Origin: Verrucomicrobiota bacterium
Lineage (GTDB): Bacteria; Verrucomicrobiota; Verrucomicrobiia; Limisphaerales; UBA9464
Assembly (NCBI GenBank): GCA_017309115.1
Contig: JAFLEF010000002.1
Location: forward strand, 1-64,000
Length of the DNA: 64,000 nucleotides
Reading direction: 5' to 3'
Part shown: positions 25,008 to 35,752 of the stretch, piece after piece
Position numbering within the stretch: the stretch's first letter is position 1
Layout of the letters: the number at the start of each line of letters is the position of its first letter
Made by a program: the position numbers and the translations under genes
The notes under the pieces: generated by a model
What the model saw: only the letters and a program-made list of their open reading frames with translations
The model's database searches: none
What the model was told of the DNA's origin: nothing

Positions 25008-26573
25008 ATGAAAGTACCCCAGGTCGAAATCTACGACACCACTCTCCGCGACGGCGCCCAGGCCGAAGGCATCAACTTCTCCCTGGCCGACAAGCTGCGC
25101 ATTGCCGAACGGCTGGATCAGTTCGGAATTCATTACGTCGAAGGCGGCTGGCCGGGGTCCAATCCGAAGGACCTGGAGTTCTTCCAGCAGGCAGCCCGAC
25201 GCAAGTGGCGCCAGGCGAAGATCGCCGCGTTTGGCTTCACCCGTCGCAAAGGGGTGGCCGTCGAACAGGATGACCAGGTGCGGCTGTTGCTCGATGCCGA
25301 ATCGCCGGTGGTCACCATCGTTGGCAAAACTTGGTTGCTTCACGTCCACGAAGTGCTGCGGGTGAAGCCCGAGGAGAACCTGGCGATGATCGCCGACACC
25401 ATCCGGTACCTGAAGGATCAGGGTCGGACCGTGGTGTACGATGCCGAGCACGCGTTCGATGGGTTCACCGATGCTCCCGACTACGCCTTGGCCACCTGGC
25501 AGGCAGCGGAGAAGGCGGGGGTCGACGTGGTCTGTCTTTGCGACACCAATGGCGGACGGCTCCCGGCCGAAGTCGCTCGGATCACCGCCTTTGCCAAGGG
25601 TAAACTCAATGTTCGCCTGGGCATTCACACGCACAACGACTGCGGATTCGGTGTGGCCAACGGCATCGCCGCCCTGGAAGCCGGAGCCAGCCACATTCAG
25701 GGAACCATCAACGGCTACGGCGAACGCACCGGGAACTGCAATCTGATCAGCGTCATTCCCACCGTGCATTTCAAACTGGGATGGAAGGGTGTCCCGGTGA
25801 AGTCGATGCCGAAGCTGCGCGAGCTCTCCGAGTTCGTCGACGAAATCGCCAACGTGCGCCATGACCCGCGTCAGCCGTGGGTGGGCCAGACGGCGTTCGC
25901 GCACAAAGGCGGCATCCATGTTCACGCTATCGAGCGCGTGGCGCGCAGTTATGAGCACATCCAACCCGAGGCTGTGGGCAACACCCGCCGCGTCCTGGTC
26001 AGCGACATGTCGGGTCGGACCAACATTCTGCTCAAGGCCCAGGAGCTGGGCTTCAAGTTGAGCGCTGACGCCCCGGAAACCCGGACCATCACCACCCGAG
26101 TCAAGGAATTGGAATCGCAAGGCTTCGAGTACGAGGCGGCTGAAGCGTCGCTGGCGCTCTTGATCCGCGGGGTCTTGGACCACAATCCCGAACTATTGTT
26201 TTCAGTGGTGGATTACCACGTCTCCATGCGCGGGGACGGGACCAGCTCCACCTGCGAAGCTACGGTAAAGGTCAAGGTGGGACAGAAGATCCACCATACC
26301 GTGGCCGACGGCGACGGACCGGTGAATGCGTTGGACGGAGCACTCCGATCAGCGTTGGCGCAGTCGTTCCCCAAGCTGGAGCGCATTCAACTGACCGACT
26401 ACAAGGTGCGCATCCTCGATGGCGTTGCTGGAACCGGCGCGAAGACCCGGGTGCTGATCCAATCCACCGACGGCAAACGCGAGTGGGGCACCGTGGGTGT
26501 GAGCGAGAACATCATCTCGGCATCGTTGCAGGCGTTGGTGGACTCAATGGAGTACGCGCTGCTGAAAAAGTGA
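25008..26573 (+). CDS. cimA: (R)-citramalate synthase
   Basis: Condenses acetyl-CoA with pyruvate to citramalate, the first step of a threonine-independent isoleucine route. Start ATG at 25008 gives MKVPQVEIYDTTLRDGAQAEG; a longer frame runs through the leader hairpin. The TIM barrel carries DTTLRDG, GGWPGSNP, CDTNGG and GIHTHNDCGFGVAN with metal-binding His residues, then the linker and a C-terminal LeuA-type allosteric domain ('VKVKVGQ...TVADGDGPVNALDGALR'). 521 aa fits CimA rather than the LeuA or NifV forms. Substrate identity is from overall similarity to CimA. Confidence 0.9.
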   Translation: MKVPQVEIYDTTLRDGAQAEGINFSLADKLRIAERLDQFGIHYVEGGWPGSNPKDLEFFQQAARRKWRQAKIAAFGFTRRKGVAVEQDDQVRLLLDAESPVVTIVGKTWLLHVHEVLRVKPEENLAMIADTIRYLKDQGRTVVYDAEHAFDGFTDAPDYALATWQAAEKAGVDVVCLCDTNGGRLPAEVARITAFAKGKLNVRLGIHTHNDCGFGVANGIAALEAGASHIQGTINGYGERTGNCNLISVIPTVHFKLGWKGVPVKSMPKLRELSEFVDEIANVRHDPRQPWVGQTAFAHKGGIHVHAIERVARSYEHIQPEAVGNTRRVLVSDMSGRTNILLKAQELGFKLSADAPETRTITTRVKELESQGFEYEAAEASLALLIRGVLDHNPELLFSVVDYHVSMRGDGTSSTCEATVKVKVGQKIHHTVADGDGPVNALDGALRSALAQSFPKLERIQLTDYKVRILDGVAGTGAKTRVLIQSTDGKREWGTVGVSENIISASLQALVDSMEYALLKK

Positions 26574-26959
26574 GGAAGGGAAGGGCGACGTCCGCCGACG
26601 GCAGGAGGCGCCATTCTGCCTTGTGACGTATTCCGGAGAAACGGGTGCATGGAGTTCTCTGGTTGAGTCGGCGCGTCGTCCCCTCCGCGGCTACGGGTTG
26701 GGCGACGTGATGCAGAGCCTCGCGCGGGGGAGATGTCACACGGGGAGTTCGTCCTGACGCAGACGCCTCGCCCATTCCTCCGGTCATCCCTGGTCTGAGT
26801 CCTGCAAACGGGGTAGGCACGTGACGAATGCGGAACGGACCGGGCGCGATTGAGGGAAATAAGGACATCAACAGCGACGAATCATTGCATTCGGAAGCTG
26901 CTTCGGTTAACCGGAACGAACTCTCCCAGTACATCACTAACTCCTACGCGCACAGTTCC
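26574..26959 (+). other. Intergenic region between cimA and the beta-helix protein
   Basis: 386 bases. The first 130 are repeat E. The rest has no recognised gene; an open frame reading through it into the next gene lacks a signal peptide until ATG at 26960. The promoter of the large secreted protein should lie here. Confidence 0.5.
26591..26705 (+). repeat. Short island-type repeat, copy E
   Basis: Core CCGCCGACGGCAGGAGGCGC at about 26592, then CATTCTG, GACGTATTCC, GCATGGAGTTCTCTGGTTGAG and GCGCGTCGTCCC. It matches copy F at 30468 over about 115 bases in the same orientation, and its first 25 bases match copies A, C and D. Confidence 0.8.
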
Positions 26960-29900
26960 ATGAAGCGAATGCACTTCGAGCGGAACGTGGCTGCCATGCT
27001 CCTGGCAACCGCGTTTCAAGTCGGCGCTGCCGATATCACGGTGACGACCGTCAACAACGTCAATCCACCGGTGGGGCAAACGTCCCTCGCACAGGCCCTC
27101 GCGGCCGCCGCAGCGGGTGACACTATCAAATTCAACATCCCCGGTGACGGTCCCCATGTCATCGTGACTCCCCTGGGCGGCTATCCGCTGATTCAAGTCG
27201 ATAACCTGACCATCGACGGTTACAGCCAACCCGGATCCAAGGCCAACAGCAACGGCATCCTCGGCGGCAATAACGCCAACATCAAAATCGTGTTGGACTC
27301 GACCAGCGAGGCCCAAGGCGTGAATCCGGAGAATGCCGAGTTGCCCTTGCGCCACTCGACGCGCCTGCCGTTTTCCGGTTATGGCGGTTCCGAGAATGCC
27401 ATTCTGGGCGTGCTCGGGGCCGACGGAGTCAAAGTTAAGGGGCTCGCATTTATCGGCCGACACACCGAGGGAAGTGACGCCGACCCCTCCATTTACGCCA
27501 TCGCCCTGGTGCAGGAAGCGCTCAATGCGAAGGTCCAAGGCTGTTGGTTTGGTTTGAAGCCTGGTGATGAACCGACCACCGAGAATCTCAAACCTGTGAG
27601 TTCAGCCGTGGCCGCTTTTCGGCATCGGGAACCGACCGACACCTATTCCGGCGGTCTGACTATGGGAACCGACGGTGACGGCTCCAAGGATGTCGAGGAA
27701 TTCAATGTAATCCTGGGTTGCCACATTGGCCTGGCAATTGAAGCACCCAGTCTCCGGGTCTCGGGAAACTATGTGAACGTGTTTCCCGATGGCGTGACGT
27801 TTGTCGATATCGACGCGGTACACCAGACCCTGCTGGCCACCGGCCGTACCGGCAGTGATGCCAGCGTGGAGTTCATGGAGAATGGACGCACGGCTCACAA
27901 CACCATCATTGGTACCAACGGCGATGGAAAGAGCGACGGCAACGAACGGAATATCGTCGGTCACACGGTGTATGATGTGCACGTGGAGTTCTACAGCGGG
28001 GCCACCAACACGGTCATCGCGGGCAACTACTTCGGTGTTGGTGTTGACGGCGTGACCGCCGCTCCCGTTTCCGTGAATGCCACTCCAGGATTCGCTGCGC
28101 TCCCGGGAACGGCTGACGTCCGTATTGGCTCCAATGGCGACGGCGTCAGTGACGGGCTGGAAGGCAATTTCCTGATGGGAATCCCCGGGACGCGTTTGGT
28201 CGAAGCGGGACCAACGGTGCCGATTACCGTGCGCCGCAACATTTACTCGGGAAATGCGATTGATGGTTTCCCGTTTGTGGATGGTCAGAACGCCACCTAC
28301 GAGGCGTATTACGCCAATGCCCTGCTGGACAGTGCTGCCGGCGCGATTCCGGTCATCGAAAGCATCGTGGCCGGCGTGATGAAAGGGACCGTTCCGGCTC
28401 CCAATAAGGCCAACTACGCCAACCACGTGGTGGACGTGTATGTGATTGACTCAAAAGCGGCAGAGGCGGGACTGACCGTTCCCGGTACCTATGCCGGATC
28501 TTTCGTGGAAGGTTCGCCGAGTGATCAGAATGCGGCGGCGAATGCCTTTACGGTGGATCTGAAAGGAATGTCGATTGCTCCCGGCGCCTCGGTGGCCATT
28601 GCGGTGACTTACACTGCAGCCGCCAAAGGTACGCCTGGAACCAACTCGCTGACTGGCCCGCTCTCGGCGCCGGTCACGGCTGACATCCCGGTCGTGGTTC
28701 CGGGAAGTATCGAGTCGGTTGGGCTTACCCGAATTGTTCCGGATACGGCGGTGATCGTTCCGGAGGCCGATTCCCTCGGCAACTGGGAGCCCTACGCCAG
28801 CGTGCTAGGCACCAATGTCTTCCTGATTGAAGGCAACACGTTCGCCGAAGGCGCGGTGTTCCCGCTGCCGGACGGTCGCCAACGCTATGTGGTCGCCTTG
28901 CAACCGGCCGCGGGCGGAGCAATGAAGCTCGGCGAAGGATTCTACTCGGACGCCGGGCAGCCCTACCGGACCGAAATCAACAAGTCCCGCGAGAATGGGA
29001 ATCCCGGCCGTGTTGCTGGTGACAAGCGTCCAGGCGCAGTGAACTTCATCGTGGGCGGCGAAGCGTCGCCGCACGCCTATCCGGCCTTCCAAAGCGACAA
29101 CCGCTGGAATCTCGGCTTCACCCGATCCGGCCTGGGTGCGGACGGCAATGGGCCGGATCCCACGGAAGGGCGCTACGGCACGGTTCAGAGCTATTCGCTC
29201 AACCTCACGACTCTGGAACAAACCCCGCTCACCAAAGCTCTGGACGCCGCCAACGGCCGGCTCACCACCGGAACTCCGCCGAACTCCCAGGTCACGCGCT
29301 TCGGCGGTGATGTGGTTGCTCTGGATAACGGCAACTTTGTCTCCGTGGTCGAAGACCGATCCCGGACTCGCAATGAGGCGGGCAATGCCGTCGTGGCGAC
29401 CATTCTCAGTCCCACCGGACAGATTGTGACCGAGAGTTTCGTGGTCGCGAATGGCGACATCTGGGCCAACGTGGCGGGCTTCAAGGGTGGCTTCGCCGTC
29501 CGCGTGGCGGGCGTGATCCATCTTTTCGACAACGCCGGCACCCGACTCGCTCCGATCGACCAGAACACGTCGGGCGAATCCTTTGACCGCAATCGCGGCG
29601 ACGGTGTTCGCATGGCCGGTCATATCAATTCACCGTTTATCTTCCTCGCTGGCAAGGTCACCACGGCCAACCTCATCAAGGTGGCGGCGTGGGACACCCG
29701 GGATGGCAGTTTCGCCGGCTCGGCTGAAGTGAGCGAACCCGCCTTCGCCGGTGGCTTCGATCGCGCCAATCTAGCCGTCGACGCGTTGAATCGCGTGGTG
29801 GTGGGCTGGGTTTCCCAGCCGGAGGGTTATGAGAAGCAACAAGTCGCTGCGCGCGTGCTGGCACTCGATGAAACTTCCAAAACCATCACCCCTCTGACCG

Positions 29901-30322
29901 GCAGCTTCCTGCCCTTCATCAACGCCGCCCAATCGGGTGGAATCGGCAGTGTGCAAATGAGTATTGCCATGACGACCCGCCAGATCTGCGTGGCCGCCAA
30001 GGGCGAGATCAATCTGCAGAACAAACCGGAGCAGGGTGCGTTCATCAATCCAAACACCGGCGAACCGTTGAAAGAGATCAATTTCTACACGGTGTTCACG
30101 CATCCAAATCCGCAGGCGGATCCCACGCCTCCGGTGGGTGGCGTGACACCGACCCTCGGAGTCAGCCTGGGTGCCAACGGCAACGTGACGATCACCTGGA
30201 GCAGTGGTGTTCTCGAATCATCCACCAGCGCCAACGGCAACTGGACTCCGCTGCCCGCGCTGACCAGCCCGCTCGTGATTACGCCGACCGAGCCGTCGAT
30301 CCTGTACCGCGTCCGGTACTGA
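26960..30322 (+). CDS. Large secreted right-handed beta-helix-like protein
   Basis: 1120 aa with a signal peptide (MLLATAFQVGAAD cleaved near residue 24, if ATG at 26960 is used; ATG at 26969 also possible). Residues about 25-470 contain recurrent 'N.I.GN..G...DG' turns (IIGTNGDGKSDGNERNI, VIAGNYFGVGVDG, RIGSNGDGVSDGLEGNF), typical of parallel beta-helix proteins in pectate-lyase-like adhesins. The second half has beta-rich segments resembling propeller repeats (YVVALQPAAGG, VVALDNGNFVSVVED). The end SILYRVRY is the verrucomicrobial secreted-protein tail. Function unknown, probably surface or extracellular binding. Followed by a strong terminator. Confidence 0.75.
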   Translation: MKRMHFERNVAAMLLATAFQVGAADITVTTVNNVNPPVGQTSLAQALAAAAAGDTIKFNIPGDGPHVIVTPLGGYPLIQVDNLTIDGYSQPGSKANSNGILGGNNANIKIVLDSTSEAQGVNPENAELPLRHSTRLPFSGYGGSENAILGVLGADGVKVKGLAFIGRHTEGSDADPSIYAIALVQEALNAKVQGCWFGLKPGDEPTTENLKPVSSAVAAFRHREPTDTYSGGLTMGTDGDGSKDVEEFNVILGCHIGLAIEAPSLRVSGNYVNVFPDGVTFVDIDAVHQTLLATGRTGSDASVEFMENGRTAHNTIIGTNGDGKSDGNERNIVGHTVYDVHVEFYSGATNTVIAGNYFGVGVDGVTAAPVSVNATPGFAALPGTADVRIGSNGDGVSDGLEGNFLMGIPGTRLVEAGPTVPITVRRNIYSGNAIDGFPFVDGQNATYEAYYANALLDSAAGAIPVIESIVAGVMKGTVPAPNKANYANHVVDVYVIDSKAAEAGLTVPGTYAGSFVEGSPSDQNAAANAFTVDLKGMSIAPGASVAIAVTYTAAAKGTPGTNSLTGPLSAPVTADIPVVVPGSIESVGLTRIVPDTAVIVPEADSLGNWEPYASVLGTNVFLIEGNTFAEGAVFPLPDGRQRYVVALQPAAGGAMKLGEGFYSDAGQPYRTEINKSRENGNPGRVAGDKRPGAVNFIVGGEASPHAYPAFQSDNRWNLGFTRSGLGADGNGPDPTEGRYGTVQSYSLNLTTLEQTPLTKALDAANGRLTTGTPPNSQVTRFGGDVVALDNGNFVSVVEDRSRTRNEAGNAVVATILSPTGQIVTESFVVANGDIWANVAGFKGGFAVRVAGVIHLFDNAGTRLAPIDQNTSGESFDRNRGDGVRMAGHINSPFIFLAGKVTTANLIKVAAWDTRDGSFAGSAEVSEPAFAGGFDRANLAVDALNRVVVGWVSQPEGYEKQQVAARVLALDETSKTITPLTGSFLPFINAAQSGGIGSVQMSIAMTTRQICVAAKGEINLQNKPEQGAFINPNTGEPLKEINFYTVFTHPNPQADPTPPVGGVTPTLGVSLGANGNVTITWSSGVLESSTSANGNWTPLPALTSPLVITPTEPSILYRVRY

Positions 30323-30354
30323 GATCTCGATCGGATACGACGACTTAACGCAAC

Positions 30355-30387
30355 AACGGGCTCGGCTCTCGCCGGGCCCGTTTTTTT
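30355..30387 (+). terminator. Rho-independent terminator of the beta-helix gene
   Basis: AACGGGCTCGGC (30355-30366) pairs with GCCGGGCCCGTT (30371-30382) with one G-U pair and a TCTC loop; the T run covers 30381-30387. It lies 32 bases after the stop codon. Classic intrinsic terminator. Confidence 0.92.
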
Positions 30388-30633
30388 GCCTCGGTGGGGC
30401 GACACTCCGTGGAGCCGTCCGCGCGTGGACTGGCGCCGTGTGACTTCGCTATGACGCGTCCGCCTCCGTAGCCGCCGACGGCAGGAGGCGCCATTCTGTC
30501 TCCAGACGCGTTACTGGGATTCCGGCGCGTGGAGTACTCTGGTTGAGTCAGCGCCTCGTCCTCTCGGCGGATACGGTGGGGATTGCCTCGGCGAACCAGA
30601 CTTGGCTAACGTTCCTTCGCCCTTTCACCATTT
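30388..30633 (+). other. Intergenic region before the PEP-CTERM gene
   Basis: 246 bases after the terminator, mostly occupied by repeat copy F (30468-30585), with no recognised gene. The remaining 48 bases before the start codon at 30634 show no clear ribosome binding site. Confidence 0.5.
30468..30585 (+). repeat. Short island-type repeat, copy F
   Basis: GTAGCCGCCGACGGCAGGAG at 30468, then CGCCATTCTGTCTCC, GACGCGTTACT, GCGTGGAGTACTCTGGTTGAG and GCGCCTCGTCCTC. Copies E and F lie on either side of the 1120-aa protein gene in direct orientation. Confidence 0.8.
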
Positions 30634-31371
30634 ATGCCTTCCTCTTCGCTTTCGCGCGGTCTCCTGAGTTTGCCGCTGATCTTCACTCTGACACCCAGTG
30701 TGGCCAGGGCCGCGTTGGTCATCGAAAATCGACTGACCCGACTCGAAGCCAACACCCAGTTTGGATACATTGGAGGCCTTAACACTCAGCTCGATTCCAA
30801 GACTTACTCCAGTCTCATCGCGGATCTGCAGGTCTCCCTAAGTGGCTCCAATAGCGGAGAGGGCGCGCTGGGGGATGGTTCGTGGATTGCGAATTTCAAC
30901 TATACGCACTTTCAGGATCTGACCTGGAACTCCCAGGGATGGGAGGCCAACGGAAGCACGGATCTGTTCGCCTTCGTTGGAGATCAGGGGGTGGCGGCCG
31001 TGGACGCCCAGCAGGGGAATCGACTCGAACTCGGATTTCGGGTGGACGCGCCGACCACCTATACGTTCTCTGGAGTGTTTACGGATCTGGCGGAAATTCA
31101 CTTAGACCAGTCCGTCGGAAATGGTCTGTGGACTCCTCTGGCCAATCCAGTCCCGGGGACCTTCGGAATCGAGCTAACACTCGCGCCGGGAAGTTACCGC
31201 TTGCTGGCCAGTGGCGGCGGATTCCATGACGGCTCCACGGGCATGGGTTCCGCGTGGACCGCCAAGCTGACGGCTGTGCCGGAGCCCAGCACATGGGCTC
31301 TCGGCTTCACTGGTTTAATGGGAGTGGGCGCCGTCATCGGTTTCCCAAGGACGCGTCGCCCGCTGAATTGA
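30634..31371 (+). CDS. PEP-CTERM sorting-signal protein
   Basis: 245-aa exported protein with an N-terminal signal peptide (LLSLPLIFTLTPSVARA) and a beta-rich middle. The end is VPEPSTWALGFTGLMGVGAVIG followed by FPRTRR: VPEP motif, hydrophobic helix and basic tail, the PEP-CTERM signal recognised by exosortase. The product should be processed at the inner membrane and sent to the cell surface or matrix. The stop codon is directly against the convergent thiC stop, with no space for a terminator. Function of the middle part is unknown. Confidence 0.85.
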   Translation: MPSSSLSRGLLSLPLIFTLTPSVARAALVIENRLTRLEANTQFGYIGGLNTQLDSKTYSSLIADLQVSLSGSNSGEGALGDGSWIANFNYTHFQDLTWNSQGWEANGSTDLFAFVGDQGVAAVDAQQGNRLELGFRVDAPTTYTFSGVFTDLAEIHLDQSVGNGLWTPLANPVPGTFGIELTLAPGSYRLLASGGGFHDGSTGMGSAWTAKLTAVPEPSTWALGFTGLMGVGAVIGFPRTRRPLN

Positions 31372-33474
<2,103 letters not shown>

Positions 33475-33513
33475 TCATCGATTCGTAACGGCACCCCGGG
33501 AGAAGACGGAAAG

Positions 33514-33606
33514 GTTCTTCCCTTCGCCGGCATTACCCGGGGCAGGTTCAACGGGTCTCATGCTAAACCGCATGACTCTCAGCCGCACCACAGCGGCTCC
33601 CCGAAC
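33514..33606 (-). promoter_or_regulatory. TPP (thiamine pyrophosphate) riboswitch
   Basis: Read on the minus strand: GGGG at 33602-33599, GCGGCTGAGAGT at about 33586-33575, TGAACCTG at 33550-33543, GGGTAATGCCGGCG at 33538-33525, then AAGGGAA at 33524-33518. These are the invariant THI-box motifs in the correct order. P1 can form from GTTC (33606-33603) and GAAC (33517-33514). It precedes thiC on the same strand; about 160 bases between aptamer and start leave room for an expression platform, which I did not resolve. Its 5' side is only 32 bases from the sulfatase stop. Confidence 0.95.
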
Positions 33607-33637
33607 ACGACGCAGAATGCCGCCAGAGCTGGCCGGG

Positions 33638-35143
33638 TCAAGGCTGGGGGCGAGGAGATGCAGGGTCTCGTGGAACCGACTCTGCGCCCGGAGAACGGAC
33701 TCGCGTGGCTTCAATCCAGGTTTGAAGTTGGGATCGTAGGCGTCGCTCCTGTTCGGAATAGGTAGTGGACTGGTCACGAGTTTCTCCGGGATCCGTCGTC
33801 AAATCGTAGAGCTCCGACCGCGCATCGGTCAGGGAAAGGATCAACTTCCACCGACCTTCGCGCAGAGCCGCGCTGGGCCGGTGCCCGGATCCATGGGCGT
33901 GGGGATAGTACCAAGCCAGGAATCGCTGTTCCAAGGCGGGATCCGACTGGCCTTCCAAGACGCGAACCAGGGAGTGTCCATCACGAGGCGGGTTTTGGTT
34001 TGAGGAAAGGCCACACGCTTCGACCAGGGTGGGGTAGAGGTCGGTGGTTGACGCCGGGAGGGAGACCGTTCGTGCCGACCAGCGAGCCGGCCAGGAAATC
34101 AGGAACGGCACCCGGATTCCGCCTTCGTAGTTCCAACCTTTGCCGCTTCGCCAGGGAAGGTTGCAAGTAGGCCCCGGTGACTTGCCTTCCAAGGTACAAA
34201 GTCCGCCGTTGTCGGAGGTGAACACCACCAGCGTGTTGTCGCGAAGTTTCAACCGATCCAGGGCGTCGAGCAGACGCCCCACATTGGTGTCGAGGTTTTC
34301 GACCATAGCGGCGTACGCGGGGTCATCCTGACGGGCGCGCGAAACGGCACCAGGGGCAGCCGACACGGTCGGAGTCGGGGAATCACCAAAACGGGCCTGC
34401 CGCTTGGCCCGGTACTTCTCGACCAAACCGGGAGGTGCCTGAATCGGCGTGTGGACGGCATAGTGCGCCAAACACAGGAAAAACGGCCGCTGGGGATCTC
34501 GTGCCTCCAGAAACGAAATCGCCGACGACGTCAGCAGATCGGTCAGATAATCTCCCGGCTGAGCGGAACCAAAATCGGGAACATCCCAAACCGTTGCGCG
34601 AGTCTCGGAGTTGCGGAAGGGTGGAAAGAATGAGGCCGGCTGACCCGCCCGATTCACCCCCCGGGACCAGGCGAATCCATGTTGGGAGGGGTGATCGGAG
34701 TCGAGTTCGCCCAAGTGCCATTTGCCCAGGTAGGCGGTCTGATAGCCGGCGGCTTGGAACGCTTCGCCAAGGGTGATTTCCGAGGCGGCCAGCGCGACCC
34801 CGGAACCGGGATGAATCCAATCCGTGATGCCCAATCGCTGCGGCGCCCGGCTGGTTAGAAGCGCGGCCCGGGTGGGCGAACAAACGGGATGGGCGGAATA
34901 GAAGTCGGTGAAGCGAACGGCCGACCGGGCCCAGGCATCGAGCCGAGGTGTCTCATGAAAGGTGGAACCATCGACCCCGAGGTCACTACGACCGAGATCG
35001 TCCACCAGCACCAAAACGACATTGGGTTGGCTGGGACCAGCTCCCTGAAGTCCAACAGAGATCAGGGCGAACAGGGCCGCGATTCCCAGCCTGCGTAACC
35101 AGGGGAACCGACGCCCCACCCCACCTCTTGCGGATCGAATCAC
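33638..35143 (-). CDS. Secreted sulfatase
   Basis: 501-aa exported sulfatase, signal helix LGIAALFALISVGLQGAG. VLVLVDDLGRSDLG holds the metal-binding aspartates and CSPTRAALLTSRAP is the C-x-P-x-R motif, in which the cysteine is converted to formylglycine by a maturase. GKWHLG and FTSDNGG complete the family pattern. Probably desulfates algal or host polysaccharides. Its start overlaps the end of the downstream-numbered small secreted gene (35140-35631) by four bases, so both are one transcript. Confidence 0.92.
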   Translation of the reverse strand: MIRSARGGVGRRFPWLRRLGIAALFALISVGLQGAGPSQPNVVLVLVDDLGRSDLGVDGSTFHETPRLDAWARSAVRFTDFYSAHPVCSPTRAALLTSRAPQRLGITDWIHPGSGVALAASEITLGEAFQAAGYQTAYLGKWHLGELDSDHPSQHGFAWSRGVNRAGQPASFFPPFRNSETRATVWDVPDFGSAQPGDYLTDLLTSSAISFLEARDPQRPFFLCLAHYAVHTPIQAPPGLVEKYRAKRQARFGDSPTPTVSAAPGAVSRARQDDPAYAAMVENLDTNVGRLLDALDRLKLRDNTLVVFTSDNGGLCTLEGKSPGPTCNLPWRSGKGWNYEGGIRVPFLISWPARWSARTVSLPASTTDLYPTLVEACGLSSNQNPPRDGHSLVRVLEGQSDPALEQRFLAWYYPHAHGSGHRPSAALREGRWKLILSLTDARSELYDLTTDPGETRDQSTTYSEQERRLRSQLQTWIEATRVRSPGAESVPRDPASPRPQP

Positions 35144-35631
35144 TTGCCCGGTAATTGAAAACTATCGACGCAGGCCTTCAGGAGGGCGCTTTCCTCTTTC
35201 CACCGGTCCTCGGAAGCGGTGGCTGTGACGAGGTAGAGCTTCTGATTCACCAACTCGGCACGAGCGTACCAGTGCAGCACTCGATTCTGTAGTTTTCCAA
35301 AGTATTCCAGAACGGCGACGGAATCCGAGGGCCGGGTGGTCTTCAGGAGGGAAATCCCGGCGGTCTTGAACTGGGCCTCGCTGAGCCGGATGTATTGATC
35401 CAGCGAGTTGGTGTAGGACTGAATGAGGACGTTCACATTGCCGGCGAAGCCATCCTGGATCGGCAGCGACATAGTCAACGCCATCTGCGGTGTCTGGGGT
35501 GTTTTGGGCTCCAAGGGTTGGATGGAAAAACCGGCCACGGGAAAGGAAAGGCGGTTCGGCGGTTCGGCCGCTCCGACCGTCATTGCCGAAATCAAACTCA
35601 AGCCCAGTAGCCCTCCCAACCCACAATTCAT
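35140..35631 (-). CDS. Small secreted protein of unknown function
   Basis: 163-aa protein with signal peptide MNCGLGGLLGLSLISAMTVGAAE. The rest has strands and helices with KTTRPSDSVAVLEYFGKLQ and LYLVTATASEDRWKEESALL, resembling the PsbP/DUF1795-like fold seen in small periplasmic proteins, but this is weak. It is the upstream gene of the sulfatase (4-base overlap). Confidence 0.65.
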   Translation of the reverse strand: MNCGLGGLLGLSLISAMTVGAAEPPNRLSFPVAGFSIQPLEPKTPQTPQMALTMSLPIQDGFAGNVNVLIQSYTNSLDQYIRLSEAQFKTAGISLLKTTRPSDSVAVLEYFGKLQNRVLHWYARAELVNQKLYLVTATASEDRWKEESALLKACVDSFQLPGK

Positions 35632-35752
35632 CCGTCGAGGATGAGGTTAGGCGGGCGACCTGTCACGTATTCCCACCCACACACCCACACCCACACCTTG
35701 GAGTGTACTCGACCTTGCGAAGACGCCTCATCGCTGGCAAAAAGGGTGACTT

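Noticed and set aside
24894-26183. 429-codon minus-strand frame over cimA
   Set aside because: Mirror of the citramalate synthase coding sequence; no independent motif.
30590-30633. Possible sigma-54 site before the PEP-CTERM gene (TTGGCTAACG...TTCG)
   Set aside because: The -12 TTGC is missing and spacing does not fit.
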